The notes: generated by a model from the letters alone, not told the origin. Counted from the stretch's first letter, positions 47,460 through 59,193 are shown. The stretch: 64,000 bases of DNA from Takifugu bimaculatus (GCA_004026145.2 CP034993.1:4666094-4730093), one strand, 5' to 3'. Numbers and translations: made by a program.

Positions 47460-50149
47460 ATCCGCCCAAAAACACGCAAGGGATTCTGGGTCTGACGCAT
47501 AGTTCCGTTATTTCCTCTCCTCCATTTATTGATAGTAGAAAAAGTTATTGATGGAAAGTTGATCGTTTGGCTTGTTTTTGTTGAACCAGTGATTTATTGC
47601 AGTTCATTAAAATCAGCCCTACCACTAAAGGACCCCCGCAGGTCATATTACACTAAATATTTACTTTATTCACTGTGGATCACTGAAGTGTCCCAATGCA
47701 GCCCACACAATCTCTGTCTCCTACATTTTGGGATGTTAGGTTTAGCCGTTGAGGACGGGGTAAAAAGAAGAGTGCATGTCGGTAATGAGGGAGCTTCAAC
47801 CTTGCCCACTGTGCTGGAAGATCTGATTTTCTCTCTTTCCAGTGCGTCATTTCCTCTTCATCACTATGGGAGCCAGAATAAAAAAAATCACAATTATAGT
47901 AAGATTAAAAGCTGCAAGGAGCATCTTTGGTGGCTCTGGCCCTTTTGTTCCTGTTCCTGTGCTCCCAGGTGTTGCTGTACCACCAGAACTGGCTGCATAT
48001 AGTTTAATCATATAAAATTGAATTTCACAGTTATTTAGTTTATTTAATTATTTAGTTAGTAATTATTTAGTTATAATCATATTTAGTTGATATACTACAA
48101 AACACTATTTTGCTCTTTTCTGTTAATCCTTGCAGGAAGCTCTTTAAGACTCTTTTAGTCTGCGATCGCGCTTCAAACCAGGTTATTTTGCATATACTTT
48201 ACACACATACAATGCCAGAGCTGCACTAAAAACAGGCTCGATGACACACTGTTGAGACAGCCACAGTCGCATCATGTCGCCTAAGCAAATTCTATTGAGA
48301 AATTTAACATATTGAGTCAATACAAAGACAGGTACCCAATTTAACCAGATTTGAATGCAGTTTATATGCACTCATACACATTCTATAAACTCACAGATTC
48401 TAATCTTATTCCTACAGGGAGGTTTGAACAGAATCAGATCGTTTGGCCACAGCGGCCACATCCATTTACATACAGGATGTGTTTTTCATTACCGAGGTCT
48501 GGAAAACAATCTATTCTGAAGGAGGAATCTGAATAACATGTGTGGGAAAAAGAGAAGTGGGGGGGGCTATAGTGTACTGCCCATAAAAATGACCCCGTCA
48601 GATGGAAGCACTTGTCACTCTCCTCGTGCATCACATTTTTGGAGCTATGAGTACATTAAAGGCATGAAGGAACACAATTTATTGCACACCTGTAATTGCA
48701 GCTGACTTCAAAGCCTTTATGATGTAGCTTCGACATCTTGATATAGATTCTAAATCATGCTCAACAAGTTGATGCTCTAAATTTGAGAGCATCAACTTCT
48801 GTTGTTGGATCAGGATCAGACAGAGTGGACGCCTGCATCCTGTCACCAGCAGGGGACGCTGTGAGTAAGGAGAAGTATTTTGGACCTGGTGTTCAGAACA
48901 TTTCAAGCCCTCATGATAAAGTATGCGGTGACAAGAGCTGTTTAAACTGATTTTAGCAGTCTTTTTTTCCCCTCAGCACACTGATTTAGCTGTTTAAAAG
49001 TTCTTGATAAATCCTGATGGCTGTGGTGTTTAAAGGATGTGTATCAAATCTCAGCATGATCAGGCATGATCCCGAGGAGGGGTCACTCCAAACACTGAGG
49101 ATGGGACAGGTCCTGATGAACAGCAGTGAGCAGAAGAGTTGAGATGAAGGGAACAGCAACACCACCTCATAACTCAAGTGTGTGAGCCTGCCACAGGTAT
49201 GCTTCTGTTAGCCAATCAAGGGGTGTGAGATTTGGGAGCGCTCCGTCATCATTGGGTCGGTGTTCTTTGCCTTGGCACACAGCACTGAGGGACATGATGG
49301 GGCAGCAGCTGGGAGAGCTTCTCTTCAAGATGCTGACCCCCCCCCCACACACACACACCCAAGCCTTCCTGCATCTCCATCAGTGTCAACCCACACTTAT
49401 TTTCCCTCTCAGCATTTGCATGAGGGTTTGTGGTGTGATGCAGTGGGGGAGGCCCAGCTCAACACTTCCACTTTTGACTCTGTCACACAAACATGTGACA
49501 GACTAAGCACATGTTATTCCGATTCACAAGAGGATTTTACCAGAATTGTCTGGGCCTCAAGTGAAGAAGCCTTTCAGAAGAACATCTTCCAACAGTCCAC
49601 CTGACTCTCCACTGGACCTTAATGGACGACTACGATCTCCCCTCTGTGTTTGTATCTTCCAAAAGCTTTATTGTTTGTGTCAGTGTGGGATTTAACAGTT
49701 TGGTTCCTCACAACATCATAAACAGGCCTCTCCTAAGGGACCAACCAGCTATGGCCCTCAGGGTGAGACAGTGCCAGATCACTGATGGAATCAGTGAAGA
49801 CTCCTTGTTGTCACCCCTGAGTCTTCATGGTAAATCTGCTTTCATTGTTCCATACCATGGTTGCCTCCAGGCAGCTTACTGTTGAGGTCATGTAATCGAG
49901 GTTGTACAAAGACAAAAAAAAAATCATTCATGTTCGATAACAATAAAAAATAAGCACACTCAATAAGTTGTACTGATAGTCAAAGTGTCTTGTCAAAAGA
50001 ATAAATATAAAAGTTCTCCCACTGAAGTAAACTGGGAGGAATAGAAGGATCAGATAGTAAATACTTATGTGCTGAACAGTGATAGAGCACTACAGTTGTG
50101 TCACAATAATCACTATTTTGGCCCCTTTGACACAACAATTTCTCTAAAT
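47460..50149. other. intergenic, no gene seen
   Basis: About 2.7 kb upstream of rfc4 with no supportable exon. It includes a C run with (AC)n near 49338-49360. The many short open frames lack splice signals or family motifs. Confidence 0.4.
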
Positions 50150-50512
50150 CATAGGTGTCAAACTCTGGCCCGTGGACCAAATTTGGCCCGCAATGTAATT
50201 ATATTTGGCCCACGAAGCCATGCCAATTGACTATTAAAGCTTGCCCGCCGGTATTATCACTTAAAGTGCATGTGCTAATACTACAAATACCAGAATGCTC
50301 TGCTGGTGTTTTGGTGTGAAAATCCACACTCTACATCAGCTGGTGGTGGTAATGCACCAATTTGTGGTTTACCAACCACCAAGAAAGAGGAAGTAGTCAT
50401 AGTGACCTTATATGCTAATGCTAAATCTGGCACTACCCCTCTGAAAAATGATTAAAGGAAAGGCAGAAAATAGGACCTTTCTGAACAAGTAGGAGGCAGA
50501 ATATCTGTTTAG
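50150..50512. mobile_element. hAT element (family X), left-end fragment
   Basis: Starts with CATAGGTGTCAAACTC, the terminal repeat of the same family as the copies at 51009 and 52744, preceded by CTCTAAAT at 50142-50149. Its interior (TTTGGCCCGCAATGTAATTA, then GAAAATAGGACCTTTCTGAA) matches the 51009 copy. The match stops at about 50505, next to the left arm of the inverted repeat; no right end was found. Confidence 0.75.
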
Positions 50513-50515
50513 ATA

Positions 50516-50696
50516 TGAGTCACACGGACAGAAGGAGTCCCAGGGTCGCTACCTGCCTCCCCGCGGACAGATGAGTGGGCGTCCGGAGAAATCCCGGATT
50601 ATGGATCTGTGCTGCAGATGGACTGGATCCTCCTGGCCTCCCACTTATCCGAAGGCAGAAATGTTCAATAATAATATTATTAACAATAACATCATT

Positions 50697-50744
<48 letters not shown>

Positions 50745-51008
50745 TTAATGCATTTGATTTTCCTTTGTACAGTCAGGAAAGTTAAGAAACCCCCAGCTCA
50801 TCTGTAGTTCAGTCCCAGCTCCTCTGCTGATCACACTCCGCATTTTCACAAAGTCCCCCAAACAGGTTATATTTGCATAAATCCAGATCTCCTGGGACTG
50901 GGAGACATCTGCAAGCACACAGCCAATTACAGACGCCTCTAATGGCTTTTAAAGCGCGCCCAGGAGCTCAGAGACAGCAGAGCGTCAGCCATGGAAGATG
51001 CTCTAGAT
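50516..51008. repeat. inverted repeat, left arm (493 bp)
   Basis: Nearly the exact reverse complement of 53581-54072. It begins TGAGTCACACGGAC and ends GGAAGATG + CTCTAGAT. It contains an (AAT)n tract at 50698-50742, longer than in the right arm, and lacks about 26 bp that the right arm has between two GCGGACA repeats. Promoter-like signals are visible: ATTTGCAT, CCAAT, TTTTAAAG and a GCCATGG start context. Confidence 0.9.
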
Positions 51009-51656
51009 CACATGTGTCAAACTCAGTCCTTGAGGACCATGATCCTGCTGGGTTTTCTGTCCTACCAGGCTGAAAATGCATTCAGTGGGATAGAAAACCC
51101 GGCAGGATCAAATTTGGCCCTCAATGTAATTATATTTGGCCCGCGAAGCCATGCCAATTGACTATTAAAGCTGGCCCAGAAAATAGGACCTTTCTGAACA
51201 AGTAGGAGGCAGAATTTGTAAATGACGGACCTGTCTGTCTTGTATGTGGAGCCAATGTGCATTACAAGGAGAACAACAATAGAAGACACTATAAAACGCA
51301 ACACCAATACAAGCACAAGCACCTGGAAATGACTCAAAGGCGCCAGAAAGTAGAAGAAATGAAAAGGCATTACATTTACATTGCATTAACTTACAATGGC
51401 AAAAAATTGCTGTTGAAATTTAAAAGAGAAGAAATGAATGCCAGTGATATGTTTTTTTTTATTTGAATTTCGATTTTGCATGTGTGCAATAATAAATTAT
51501 ATATTGTATTGTGTTAAGCTTTGCTTGTTCCATATTCAGTTGTTGAGCAAAACTAGTTTGGGTCCATATCAAAAGGTCCCCTGTTATAGCTGGAGGAAGA
51601 TTTTTTTTCAGTAAATATCAATGACTTTGTCCCAGTTTTGAATTTTGGCACCTCTG
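51009..51656 (+). mobile_element. hAT element (family X), 648 bp, with BED zinc-finger remnant
   Basis: Flanked by an 8-bp duplication CTCTAGAT at 51001-51008 and 51657-51664. The ends are CACATGTGTCAAAC and the inverse of CAGAGGTGCCAAAA. At about 51215-51370 a plus-strand frame encodes a BED-type finger remnant (CLVCGANVHYKENN then RRHYKTQH, C-x2-C...H-x4-H). This is the N-terminus of a hAT transposase whose catalytic part is deleted. Confidence 0.85.
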
Positions 51657-51664
51657 CTCTAGAT

Positions 51665-52743
51665 TTGAGCTTTAATCCTGATTGCTGTATTGTATTGTAT
51701 TGGTGATAGTAACCAGTCTATAAGGAGTTTATAACGAGTCGCTTTTCTCATGAGCTCCATTTTTTAGGCACCAGGTCAGAACCAGCAGGACGGATCCAGA
51801 TCTGCTGCTTTCTGTCTTTATGTTTCTATCTGTGGTCATACAGACTAGTCAGCTCAAGGGCTTTAGGGCTCAAGGTCCCTGTCTCACCTAAGAAATTCGT
51901 CATTTTTACGTTTTTTGTTTTGTTTTTTACAAAGAGTTTTATTAAAAACGTAACAATTAAAAAACATACATATAAGTCATCAATCTGAAAGTACACAAAT
52001 TGTGTATTGTGTATTGAATATAGGCCAGTAGGGCAAAAGAGGTGGAAACACCAAAGATACAGTAGTTTAAAATAATAAGTTGGGCACAAAAAAATCGAGG
52101 TCTTCCTTGTTTTGCCTTTACAAGGGAAGAAATGAAATAATTTGGAGATGAAACCTAATTTGCTTTTGGAAAACTTGAACAAGCATTTTTGTTTTGCAGA
52201 ATTTGCATTTGTGAATATGGAAATAAGAAATTTTATCCCTAGACGCGTGAACGTTTTCCGATTAAAAACAAATGACGTCACTACGGCGGAAGCATCCAAT
52301 GAGTGTCGCGTCGTCAACTAGACCCTATTCCCGCTAATTGTGGCGACTTTCCAAATCGTTGTGGCATGGATTTTCGCAGAGGCGTGTAACAACAAATCTG
52401 GCGACATTTTGAGGGACATTTATGGCGTTTTAAACACTCCGAAGGTGAAAGTTGTGCGGTTACTGTCCTCAGCCAGGAGCGGGTGTTGCAGTGAGCTCCC
52501 CCACGTCTCAAAGCACTCACAGGCGGCCAGGCTATCAGAGCTTCCCGCTGCAGTCCCAGCTGCTTGTCGGACAGCCAACATATTTCCTCACTGAGAAGCC
52601 ACTTGTGTGTATCTGGAACTAAATTGAACTATTTAACTATTAGGCCACACAATGAGTGCAGGCAAGGCTCAAACTGTAGAAATAAAGATCAAGATTTCTT
52701 ATTTAATACAGTTACAGCAGATGCCCCTGATCACTATTTAGAG
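51665..52743. other. AT-rich unique or unrecognised repeat DNA between hAT copies
   Basis: Contains a 163-codon minus-strand open frame (51826-52317) and an 84-codon plus-strand frame (52340-52594). Neither matches a family I know. A TGACGTCA site lies near 52271. I cannot say whether this is element interior or host DNA. Confidence 0.3.
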
Positions 52744-52950
52744 CAGAGGTGTCAAACTCAAATACCCAGTGGGCCAAAATTCAAAACTGGGACAAAGTTA
52801 CAGGCCAACATTGATATTTACTGAAAAAAAAATCTTCCTCCAGCTATAACAGGAAACCTTTTGATATGGACCCAAACTAGTTTTGCTCAACAAGTGAACA
52901 TGGAACATTACATTGCGGGCCAAATTTGGCCCATGGGTTTGACACCTATG
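52744..52950 (-). mobile_element. hAT miniature element (family X), 207 bp
   Basis: Ends are CAGAGGTGTCAAACTC and the inverse of CATAGGTGTCAAACCC. It is flanked by ATTTAGAG (52736-52743) and ATCTAGAG (52951-52958), a 7/8 match. The first 160 bp is the reverse complement of the right end of the 51009 copy, showing an internal-deletion derivative. Confidence 0.85.
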
Positions 52951-52958
52951 ATCTAGAG

Positions 52959-53580
52959 CAGGGGTGGGGAACCTCCGGCCTCCGGGCCGTATACGGCCTA
53001 CGAGACCATTTCTACCGGCCCGCAACAATAAGATTTTTATATTTTATATGTGCACTTATACAGTGGGACCGTTCGCTAAACTCCGCGAGTTGCGAGTAGC
53101 AGCGGTCGCGTATTTTTGCCTTTCGTATCCTGAAATTTTTTTCGCTTGGCGGAGGTCTGTGCTCTCCGAGTGCTTTCTAGTTGTTGTTGTTATTATTATT
53201 GTCTTTATCTTTCTTTCTTTTCATTTATTTTCTTGATTATCTTGTTGTATTGCAGTTTTTGTGAGTAGAGGCCTCGAACAGGCCCTTACGGGTCTCTTGC
53301 CTCAACTCTGCACCTCTTTTTTTATTATCTATGATCATGAAAACATATTTTACTTGTTTGTCATTTTATTCTATTTTTTTGGTGATTTTATATGCATGTG
53401 TGCTAAATAAATAATTCAAACTCAAATGCAGCAATCATGAGACTTAGTAACACAGTGGTTATAGAATTTTTTTTTGTCTTTTTTTTGCATCCCTAGGTAT
53501 GTGTTCATAATAGTATGGCCCTCGGAGGACTTTATAAAAATTGAAATGGCCCTCGATATGAAAAAGGTTCCCCACCCCTG
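52959..53580. mobile_element. non-autonomous hAT element (family Y), 622 bp
   Basis: Perfect 16-bp terminal inverted repeats CAGGGGTGGGGAACCT, with an exact 8-bp duplication ATCTAGAG at 52951-52958 and 53581-53588. No transposase is present. It sits directly against the family X miniature element, using that element's target duplication as its own target. Confidence 0.92.
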
Positions 53581-54072
53581 ATCTAGAGCATCTTCCATGG
53601 CTGACGCTCTGCTGTCTCTGAGCTCCTGGGCGTGCTTTAAAAGCCATTAGAGGCATCTGTAATTGGCTGTGTGCTTGCAGATGTCTCCCAGTCCCAGGAG
53701 ATCTGGATTTATGCAAATATAACCTGTTTGGGGGACTTTGTGAAAATGCGGAGTGTGATCAGCAGAGGAGCTGGGACTGAACTACAGATGAGCTGGGGGT
53801 TTCTTAACTTTCCTGACTGTACTAAGGAAAATCAAATGCATTAATTTTATTATTATTATTAACAACGATGTTATTGTTAATAATATTATTATTGAACATT
53901 TCTGCCTTCGGATAAGTGGGAGGCCAGGAGGATCCAGTCCATCTGCAGCACAGATCCATAATCCGGGATTTCTCCGGACGCCCACTCATTTGTCCGCACC
54001 CCCGCCCCGCCTCATGAGTGTCCGCAGGGAGGCAGGTAGCGACCCTGGGACTCCTCCTGTCCGTGTGACTCA
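53581..54072. repeat. inverted repeat, right arm (492 bp)
   Basis: Reverse-complement partner of 50516-51008, with a spacer of about 2.57 kb. It keeps the segment missing from the left arm (near 53995-54025) and has a shorter (AAT/ATT)n tract. It begins at the hAT target duplication and ends GTGACTCA. Confidence 0.9.
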
Positions 54073-54503
54073 GCTTTGTGTGGAGCGTCATCTTAACCCA
54101 CTCATCTCTTTGTGGATTAGAAAGCCTTTTTTCCATCCGATGACAATGTTTTTACCTGTAAACAATTTTTGTTTATTTATGTTTACAGTATTTTGTCCAA
54201 TTACTTTACTGACGCAGCAGTGAAGTGATGGTGAAGTTAACTGTCTAGGTACCTATCTGGTGAATTGCAGAGCTAATTTGTTTCATTTGTTCAGTTTTCT
54301 TTCTTATTTCTTTTTATTATTACTATTATTATGTGGTAATTATAACCGTTATGAGTCTGACTAGATGAATATTGCTTTCTTAAGAAAAGGGGACATTTGT
54401 GTGTAAAGGGAGAGTGAAAAGACATCGGGGAGAGGAGGAGGAGGAGGGGTAGAGGTAGAGAGAGAGGAAGACTGGAGGAGAGCAGCTCCGACCTCGCCCT
54501 GAG

Positions 54504-54582
54504 ATGCTGTGCTGGCTCAGAGACGATGAGATGTCGGTCCAGGAGCTGCTACAGAGGGTGCAGTGTGTCATCGCTCATGTCG
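54504..54582 (+). CDS. possible first coding exon of an unidentified gene
   Basis: An ATG after a purine-rich leader opens 26 codons (MLCWLRDDEMSVQELLQRVQ...) and ends one base into a codon at a strong donor, GTGAGT (54583-54588). The leader at 54400-54500 looks like a vertebrate 5' UTR. I found no second exon and do not recognise the peptide. The exon could equally be chance; no acceptor is expected if it is a first exon. Confidence 0.35.
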
Positions 54583-57157
54583 GTGAGTCACTTTCACACC
54601 CCCACCCTTCGTCGAAATGCTTTAGAACAATGTTCTCAAGGTGGTCATGCTGACCCAAACGTGGCAGTAGGCACAGAGGATGTGTGTGTGTCCCTCATCA
54701 GGACCACACAGAAGCTGCGTTCAGGTCATCAGTGACGTCTCCACGTGAGCAGCATCACATAAACAGCCTCATGTGGCAACAAATGTCCATGAAATTTCTA
54801 TTTTGAGGGTGCTCAGACCCCGATGTGCTTGGTTCTGGTTTCACAGCATAGCATAGCATAGCATAGCATAGCATAGCATAGCATAGCATAGCATAGCATA
54901 GTATAGCATAGCATAGCATAGCAACATGCTAATTTTCCTGCTTATTTCACTTAGGGACATGCAGCTTTTGCAATCGTGGAACATGGAACAGACATTTACA
55001 CACGGAGCCCATATTTCTATGCTGTTCCCACAATGCCTTCTGCTTCCTTCTCTTCCTCCCTCATTTCTTTTTCTTGCAGATGTTTCCCACTCGTCTTTCA
55101 TCCTCCTCATCTTTGGCCACTTTCTGTTTCTTTGTCATATTTTTCTTCCTTACTGCCACTGTGCATCCCATTACGTCTGCGCGTGGTGGAGAACTAGGTT
55201 AACGTGCCATGCTGGAGAGCGCAGCACTGCCTTCAGTGATAAGAAGGGGTGGTTGGCACATTACTATGGAAACGGCAGCTCTTCAGCAGATATGGGAGTT
55301 CGATTCAGTGTTAATAGTGAAGGCGGTGAGCTGAAGGCTTCATGCCATACACAGCTCTTCTCCAGGTGTTACTGAAAGATGTGCTGGAGCTGTCCAGGGG
55401 GGTCTCCTTCCTCCCACCTGGCAGCTGTTCAGTTTCCACAGTATCTAATATAGCTTCACATGTCAGATGAGACTTTTAAGCACTGATTAATTGGTGGTTC
55501 AGTGTTCAGATGAAATGATGACTTACTTCAGTGGCTGCTGATGAAAGTATGAAGACATCTTGTGCTTTTTCCTGAGCCTTTCTCTGCATGTCTGCATGTC
55601 CACATGCTCAACAGAAAAAATGTATGCATATCTGTGAGAGGATTTTCCTGGAAGAGCCCATCTCATTGCCAGTTGAGAAAATGATTCATTCTGTGATATA
55701 CTACTGGGGCTGCTGACATCACAGCAACACAGATTGATGCCCCTCAGCCTGCTGCTTCCCTCATGCATGATTTATTAGGGACTCTCAGCACGTCAGGCCC
55801 AGAAAATGGCTGCTCCTCCACCACTGAGGTGGCGGGAGGAGCATCGCTCACACGAACAATCAGATTCATGTTCAGCCCCACCCCCACCCCTCACTGTGTC
55901 ACACACCAGTGACCTTCATGTAATCCACTTCAGGGAGGTTTGACTGAAGGAGGGATGAGATTCTTTGAGAGTACAGGACAGTTTGTGGAGTCCATCTACT
56001 ACAGTCAGAAGGAACGCTGGGTCTGTTCTTGATCACTGATTTCTGCAGTTCTTGTTGATTTGATCAGGTGAACAACATAATGTGATCTGCTTCACACTGT
56101 GGGCCTCTACAACAAACAGATTACACTCCCAGCAGGCCGAACCTCCTCAAAGTCCCCAAACTAGCACCAAAACATGTGGCTTCCCCAGGAGAACATGGCT
56201 GTGAGTTCCCAACATCATGACCACAGCGGTTTCTCAGAATATCACAGCTAAGCTAAGCTAAGATCCCAAATAGTCTGCATGCAAGAGGACAGACTCACAT
56301 GAGCAGCCCACCTACTGCCGTTAATGTCCAGTTTTGAACGATCTGAAAGTAACTGGTATAGAAGGGTATACCCTTCTATATATAGAAGGGTGCAGAAGGG
56401 TATAGAAGGGCGAGCAGCTGTGTGGATGTGTGCTGGAGCCTTCGGTCTGGTTCCAGTATTTGGCATTAAAACAGGAGAAGGTCACTCCCAGTGAGGTAGC
56501 TGAGACCTGCATTGATGTAACTCATGATGTAATGACACCCCCACCCTGATGCTTATTACAGTCCACACTTGTTTAGAATGACGAGACCACTTTTCTTCAG
56601 GACAAACTGAAGTTTGTGTGTGTTCTCCGCCCGTCTTTGTGGCTGACCTACAGTTGTGTTGAAGCGAGCAGTCAGCTGTTGAAACAGCTCAGACATCAGC
56701 TGACTTGTCTTTCTGCGTGGGGGCCTTTATTTCTGAAAAGCATCATTTCCTTTGGTACACACATGAACAACAAAGCCGTTCAGGCTGTGGTTAAATGTTC
56801 TATTTTAAACACACAACCCTCTGACGCACATTTGCTTCAGGAGCAAGGAAGAGGGGAAAGAGGGAGGGGTCAGGAACTCTCGCCTGCAAAACAACTTAAC
56901 TATGTTCAGTTCAGACTATGACGGTACCAATGGTGGGGTAAACCTCAACCGCTCTGAGAAAACAATGGATGAGTGAAAAGTCACAACCTGTAAAAACTGA
57001 GACTGCTGCGGTTAGCTAAGAGAAGGAAGAGCTTTGGGATGAAAGCACTGGGTGATGGACCAAAGGCACATCAAAGCAGATGTTTTAGAACAGAGGAAAT
57101 GAAACATTGAGAAGTGTGGTCCAGCAGCTCAGTTACTGTGCATTGCTCTCGCTCTCG

Positions 57158-57204
<47 letters not shown>

Positions 57205-57650
57205 TTGGTGGGTTGGCTCTGCAGCAGTGAGAAGCAGACTCGTCAGAGTGAGGATAGGCAGTGAGCGCAGTCAGTGTCTACCACAGGAGTGAGCGTGAGT
57301 GTGTAAGCGTGTGTGTTGTGTTGTTGGTGACTTGGAACCTTCACAGATTGCCTCAGAGTGTGAGCAGCAGCAGAATGGGATCAGTGATATGTAAGAGAGG
57401 ACCTCTTTCCTTCTAGTTTTCCTTCAGTTTTGAAAGTGTTTTGAATATCACGTTCAACACAGCCAAGAGTGTTGTGTGCTGTTTGAATTCTTATCTGATT
57501 TGCAGCTCATTTAAAATATAAAAATCTGTGTTTTTCTCACAGAAAATATTTTGGAAAAATCCTGATGTCTCCTCATTTAAATTCGTGTTAACAATGCAGA
57601 AATTTTATCTGGATCATCTTATCATCTAAAATCTAACTCTTTTTGAAGAC
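54583..57650. other. noncoding stretch with simple repeats
   Basis: No supportable exon. Contains a pentanucleotide array (54846-54922), a 24-bp perfect palindrome (56357-56380) and (TC)n(AC)n at 57150-57201. If the exon at 54504 is real, this would be its first intron. Confidence 0.4.
54846..54922. repeat. (GCATA)n pentanucleotide array
   Basis: About 15 tandem copies of GCATA/CATAG with one GTATA variant. Confidence 0.95.
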
Positions 57651-57653
57651 ACA

Positions 57654-57758
57654 CGATGGATGGATGGATGGATGGATGGATGGATGGATGGATGGATGGA
57701 TGGATGGATGGATGGATGGATGGGTAGATGGATGGATGGATGGATGGATGGATGGATG
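57654..57758. repeat. (GATG)n microsatellite
   Basis: About 26 tandem GGAT units with one interruption at 57722-57726. It lies beside the LINE relic that starts near 57760. Confidence 0.95.
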
Positions 57759-57897
57759 TTCTTGTTCACTATAGCAGCTACTTGGATGTGATGTTCCATA
57801 TATGCTTGACCTTCTAGCATCGTATACCCTGCTGTTATGTGCTGAATTCTCTCAGGGGGTTCTTTGCACAGCCTGCACAGTTGATCTGTGGTAGTGG

Positions 57898-58525
57898 TAA
57901 AGAGTGGTAGATGTTGCACCCTGGATGTGGCCTGGTGTGGCAGATGTTGCACCCTGGATGTGGCCTGGGGTGGTAGATGTTGCACCCTGGATGTTGCCTT
58001 GGGCGGTAGATGTTGCACCCTGGATGTTGCCTGGGGTGGCAGATGTTGCGCCCTGGATGTTGCCTGGGGTGGTATATGTTGCACCCTGGATGTTGCCTGG
58101 TGTGATAGGTGTTGCACCCTGGATGTGGCCTGGTGTGGTAGATGTTGCACCCTGGATGTGGCCTGGGGTGGTAGATGTTGCACCCTGGATGTTGCCTTGG
58201 TGGTAGATGTTGCACCCTGGATGTTGCCTGGTGTGGTAGATGCTGCACCCTGGATGTTGCCTGGTGTGGTAGATGTTGCACCCTGGGTGTTGCCTGGGGT
58301 GGCAGATGTTGCACCCTGGATGTTGCCTGGGGTGGTATATGTTGCACCCTGGATGTTGCCTGGGGTGATAGGTGTTGCACCCTGGATGTTGCCTGGGGTG
58401 ATAGGTGTTGCACCCTGGATGTTGCCTGGTGTGGTAGATGTTGCACCCTGGATGTTGCCTGGGGTGGTAGATGTTGCACCCTGGATGTTGTGATAGGTGT
58501 TGCACCCTGGATGTTGCCTGGTGTG
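57898..58525. repeat. 33-bp minisatellite, about 19 copies
   Basis: Unit resembles TAGATGTTGCACCCTGGATG plus TTGCCTGGGGTGG. Being 33 bp without stops, it leaves several long frames open on both strands (up to 302 codons on the minus strand, 57626-58534). The minus-strand heptad-like product (YHTRQHPGCNI repeats) matches YHTRQDPRCRLC in the LINE copy at 59880-59930, so the unit derives from LINE coding DNA. Confidence 0.9.
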
Positions 58526-58529
58526 GTCA

Positions 58530-58956
58530 ATCAATCAATCAATTAATCAATCAATCTTTATATATTGTCTGTTACAATCAAAATTGTTTCTAGGTGCTTT
58601 ACAGAATCCCAGGCCCTGACAAGCAGCAGTGGCAGGGAAAAACTCCCCTTTAACAGGAAGAAACCTTGAGCAGGACCAGGCTCGTGTAGTGGGACCCTCC
58701 TGCTGATGGCTGGTTTGGTAGAGAGAGGAGAAGGGGGAGGACAGGTAGAAGAGAGAAGTTGCAGAGATCATAGAGATACATTAGTAGTACAAGCTGCTGG
58801 TATGAGAGTAGAGTGGTTCAGCAGGGTCTGAGGTCGGCAGGCCAGCATACAGCTATAAAGGCGGTAAGACCTGTTGATGGATACAGAGGGGGTGGGGGAG
58901 AAAAACAGAGAAACTATATGGAAACGACATCATCAATGATCTACTCGGAGAGGAGA
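58530..58956 (-). mobile_element. L2-type LINE 3' tail inserted in the minisatellite
   Basis: Left edge (TCAA)n, then the diverged shared tail block, then GGAGAAGGGGG and AGGCGGTAAGACC regions, ending in a GGAGA tract at about 58956. Minisatellite units lie on both sides. Confidence 0.85.
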
Positions 58957-59193
58957 GGAGATGTGGCCTGGGGTGGTAGATGTTGAACCCTGGATGTTGA
59001 CTGGGGTGGTAGGTCCCAGCTTCTATCACAATTTCTTGATATCACCCACCTCCACACTTTGGCCAGAGGGTTGTCTTCCCATTATGGTTCCAGCTGTTCG
59101 TCTCCATCTGCTGCCTGAGGTATTCACCTAGCACCTTCATTCATGGATTTGAATGAAGGAACTCACTAATATCTTTTTCATCCTGGATATTGA

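Larger units (their letters stand above)
57760..59190 (-). mobile_element. RLE-type LINE fragment (R4/Dong/Rex6-like) with internal minisatellite and L2 insertion
   Basis: The minus strand at 57760-57895 encodes a CCHC-like finger segment (CRLCKEPPERIQHITAGYTMLEG, then [13 protein letters not shown]), homologous to the second copy at 59770-59890. Upstream in the element lies the 33-bp minisatellite (57898-58525), then an L2 tail (58530-58956), one or two more repeat units and about 150 bp of flanking LINE-like DNA. The clade is named from memory of similar proteins and is tentative; the shared segment itself is certain. Confidence 0.65.

Noticed and set aside
51826..52317. 163-codon minus-strand frame
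   Set aside because: AT-rich, with no recognisable motif or splice context; it may be part of an unknown repeat but is not supportable as a gene.
57374..57400. ATGGGATCAGTGATAT followed by GTAAGAG as a possible tiny first exon
   Set aside because: Only five codons, with no supporting leader or downstream exon.
57626..58546. Long open frames on both strands (up to 302 codons)
   Set aside because: They are by-products of a stop-free 33-bp minisatellite; the same repeat is open in several frames, so no protein is implied.
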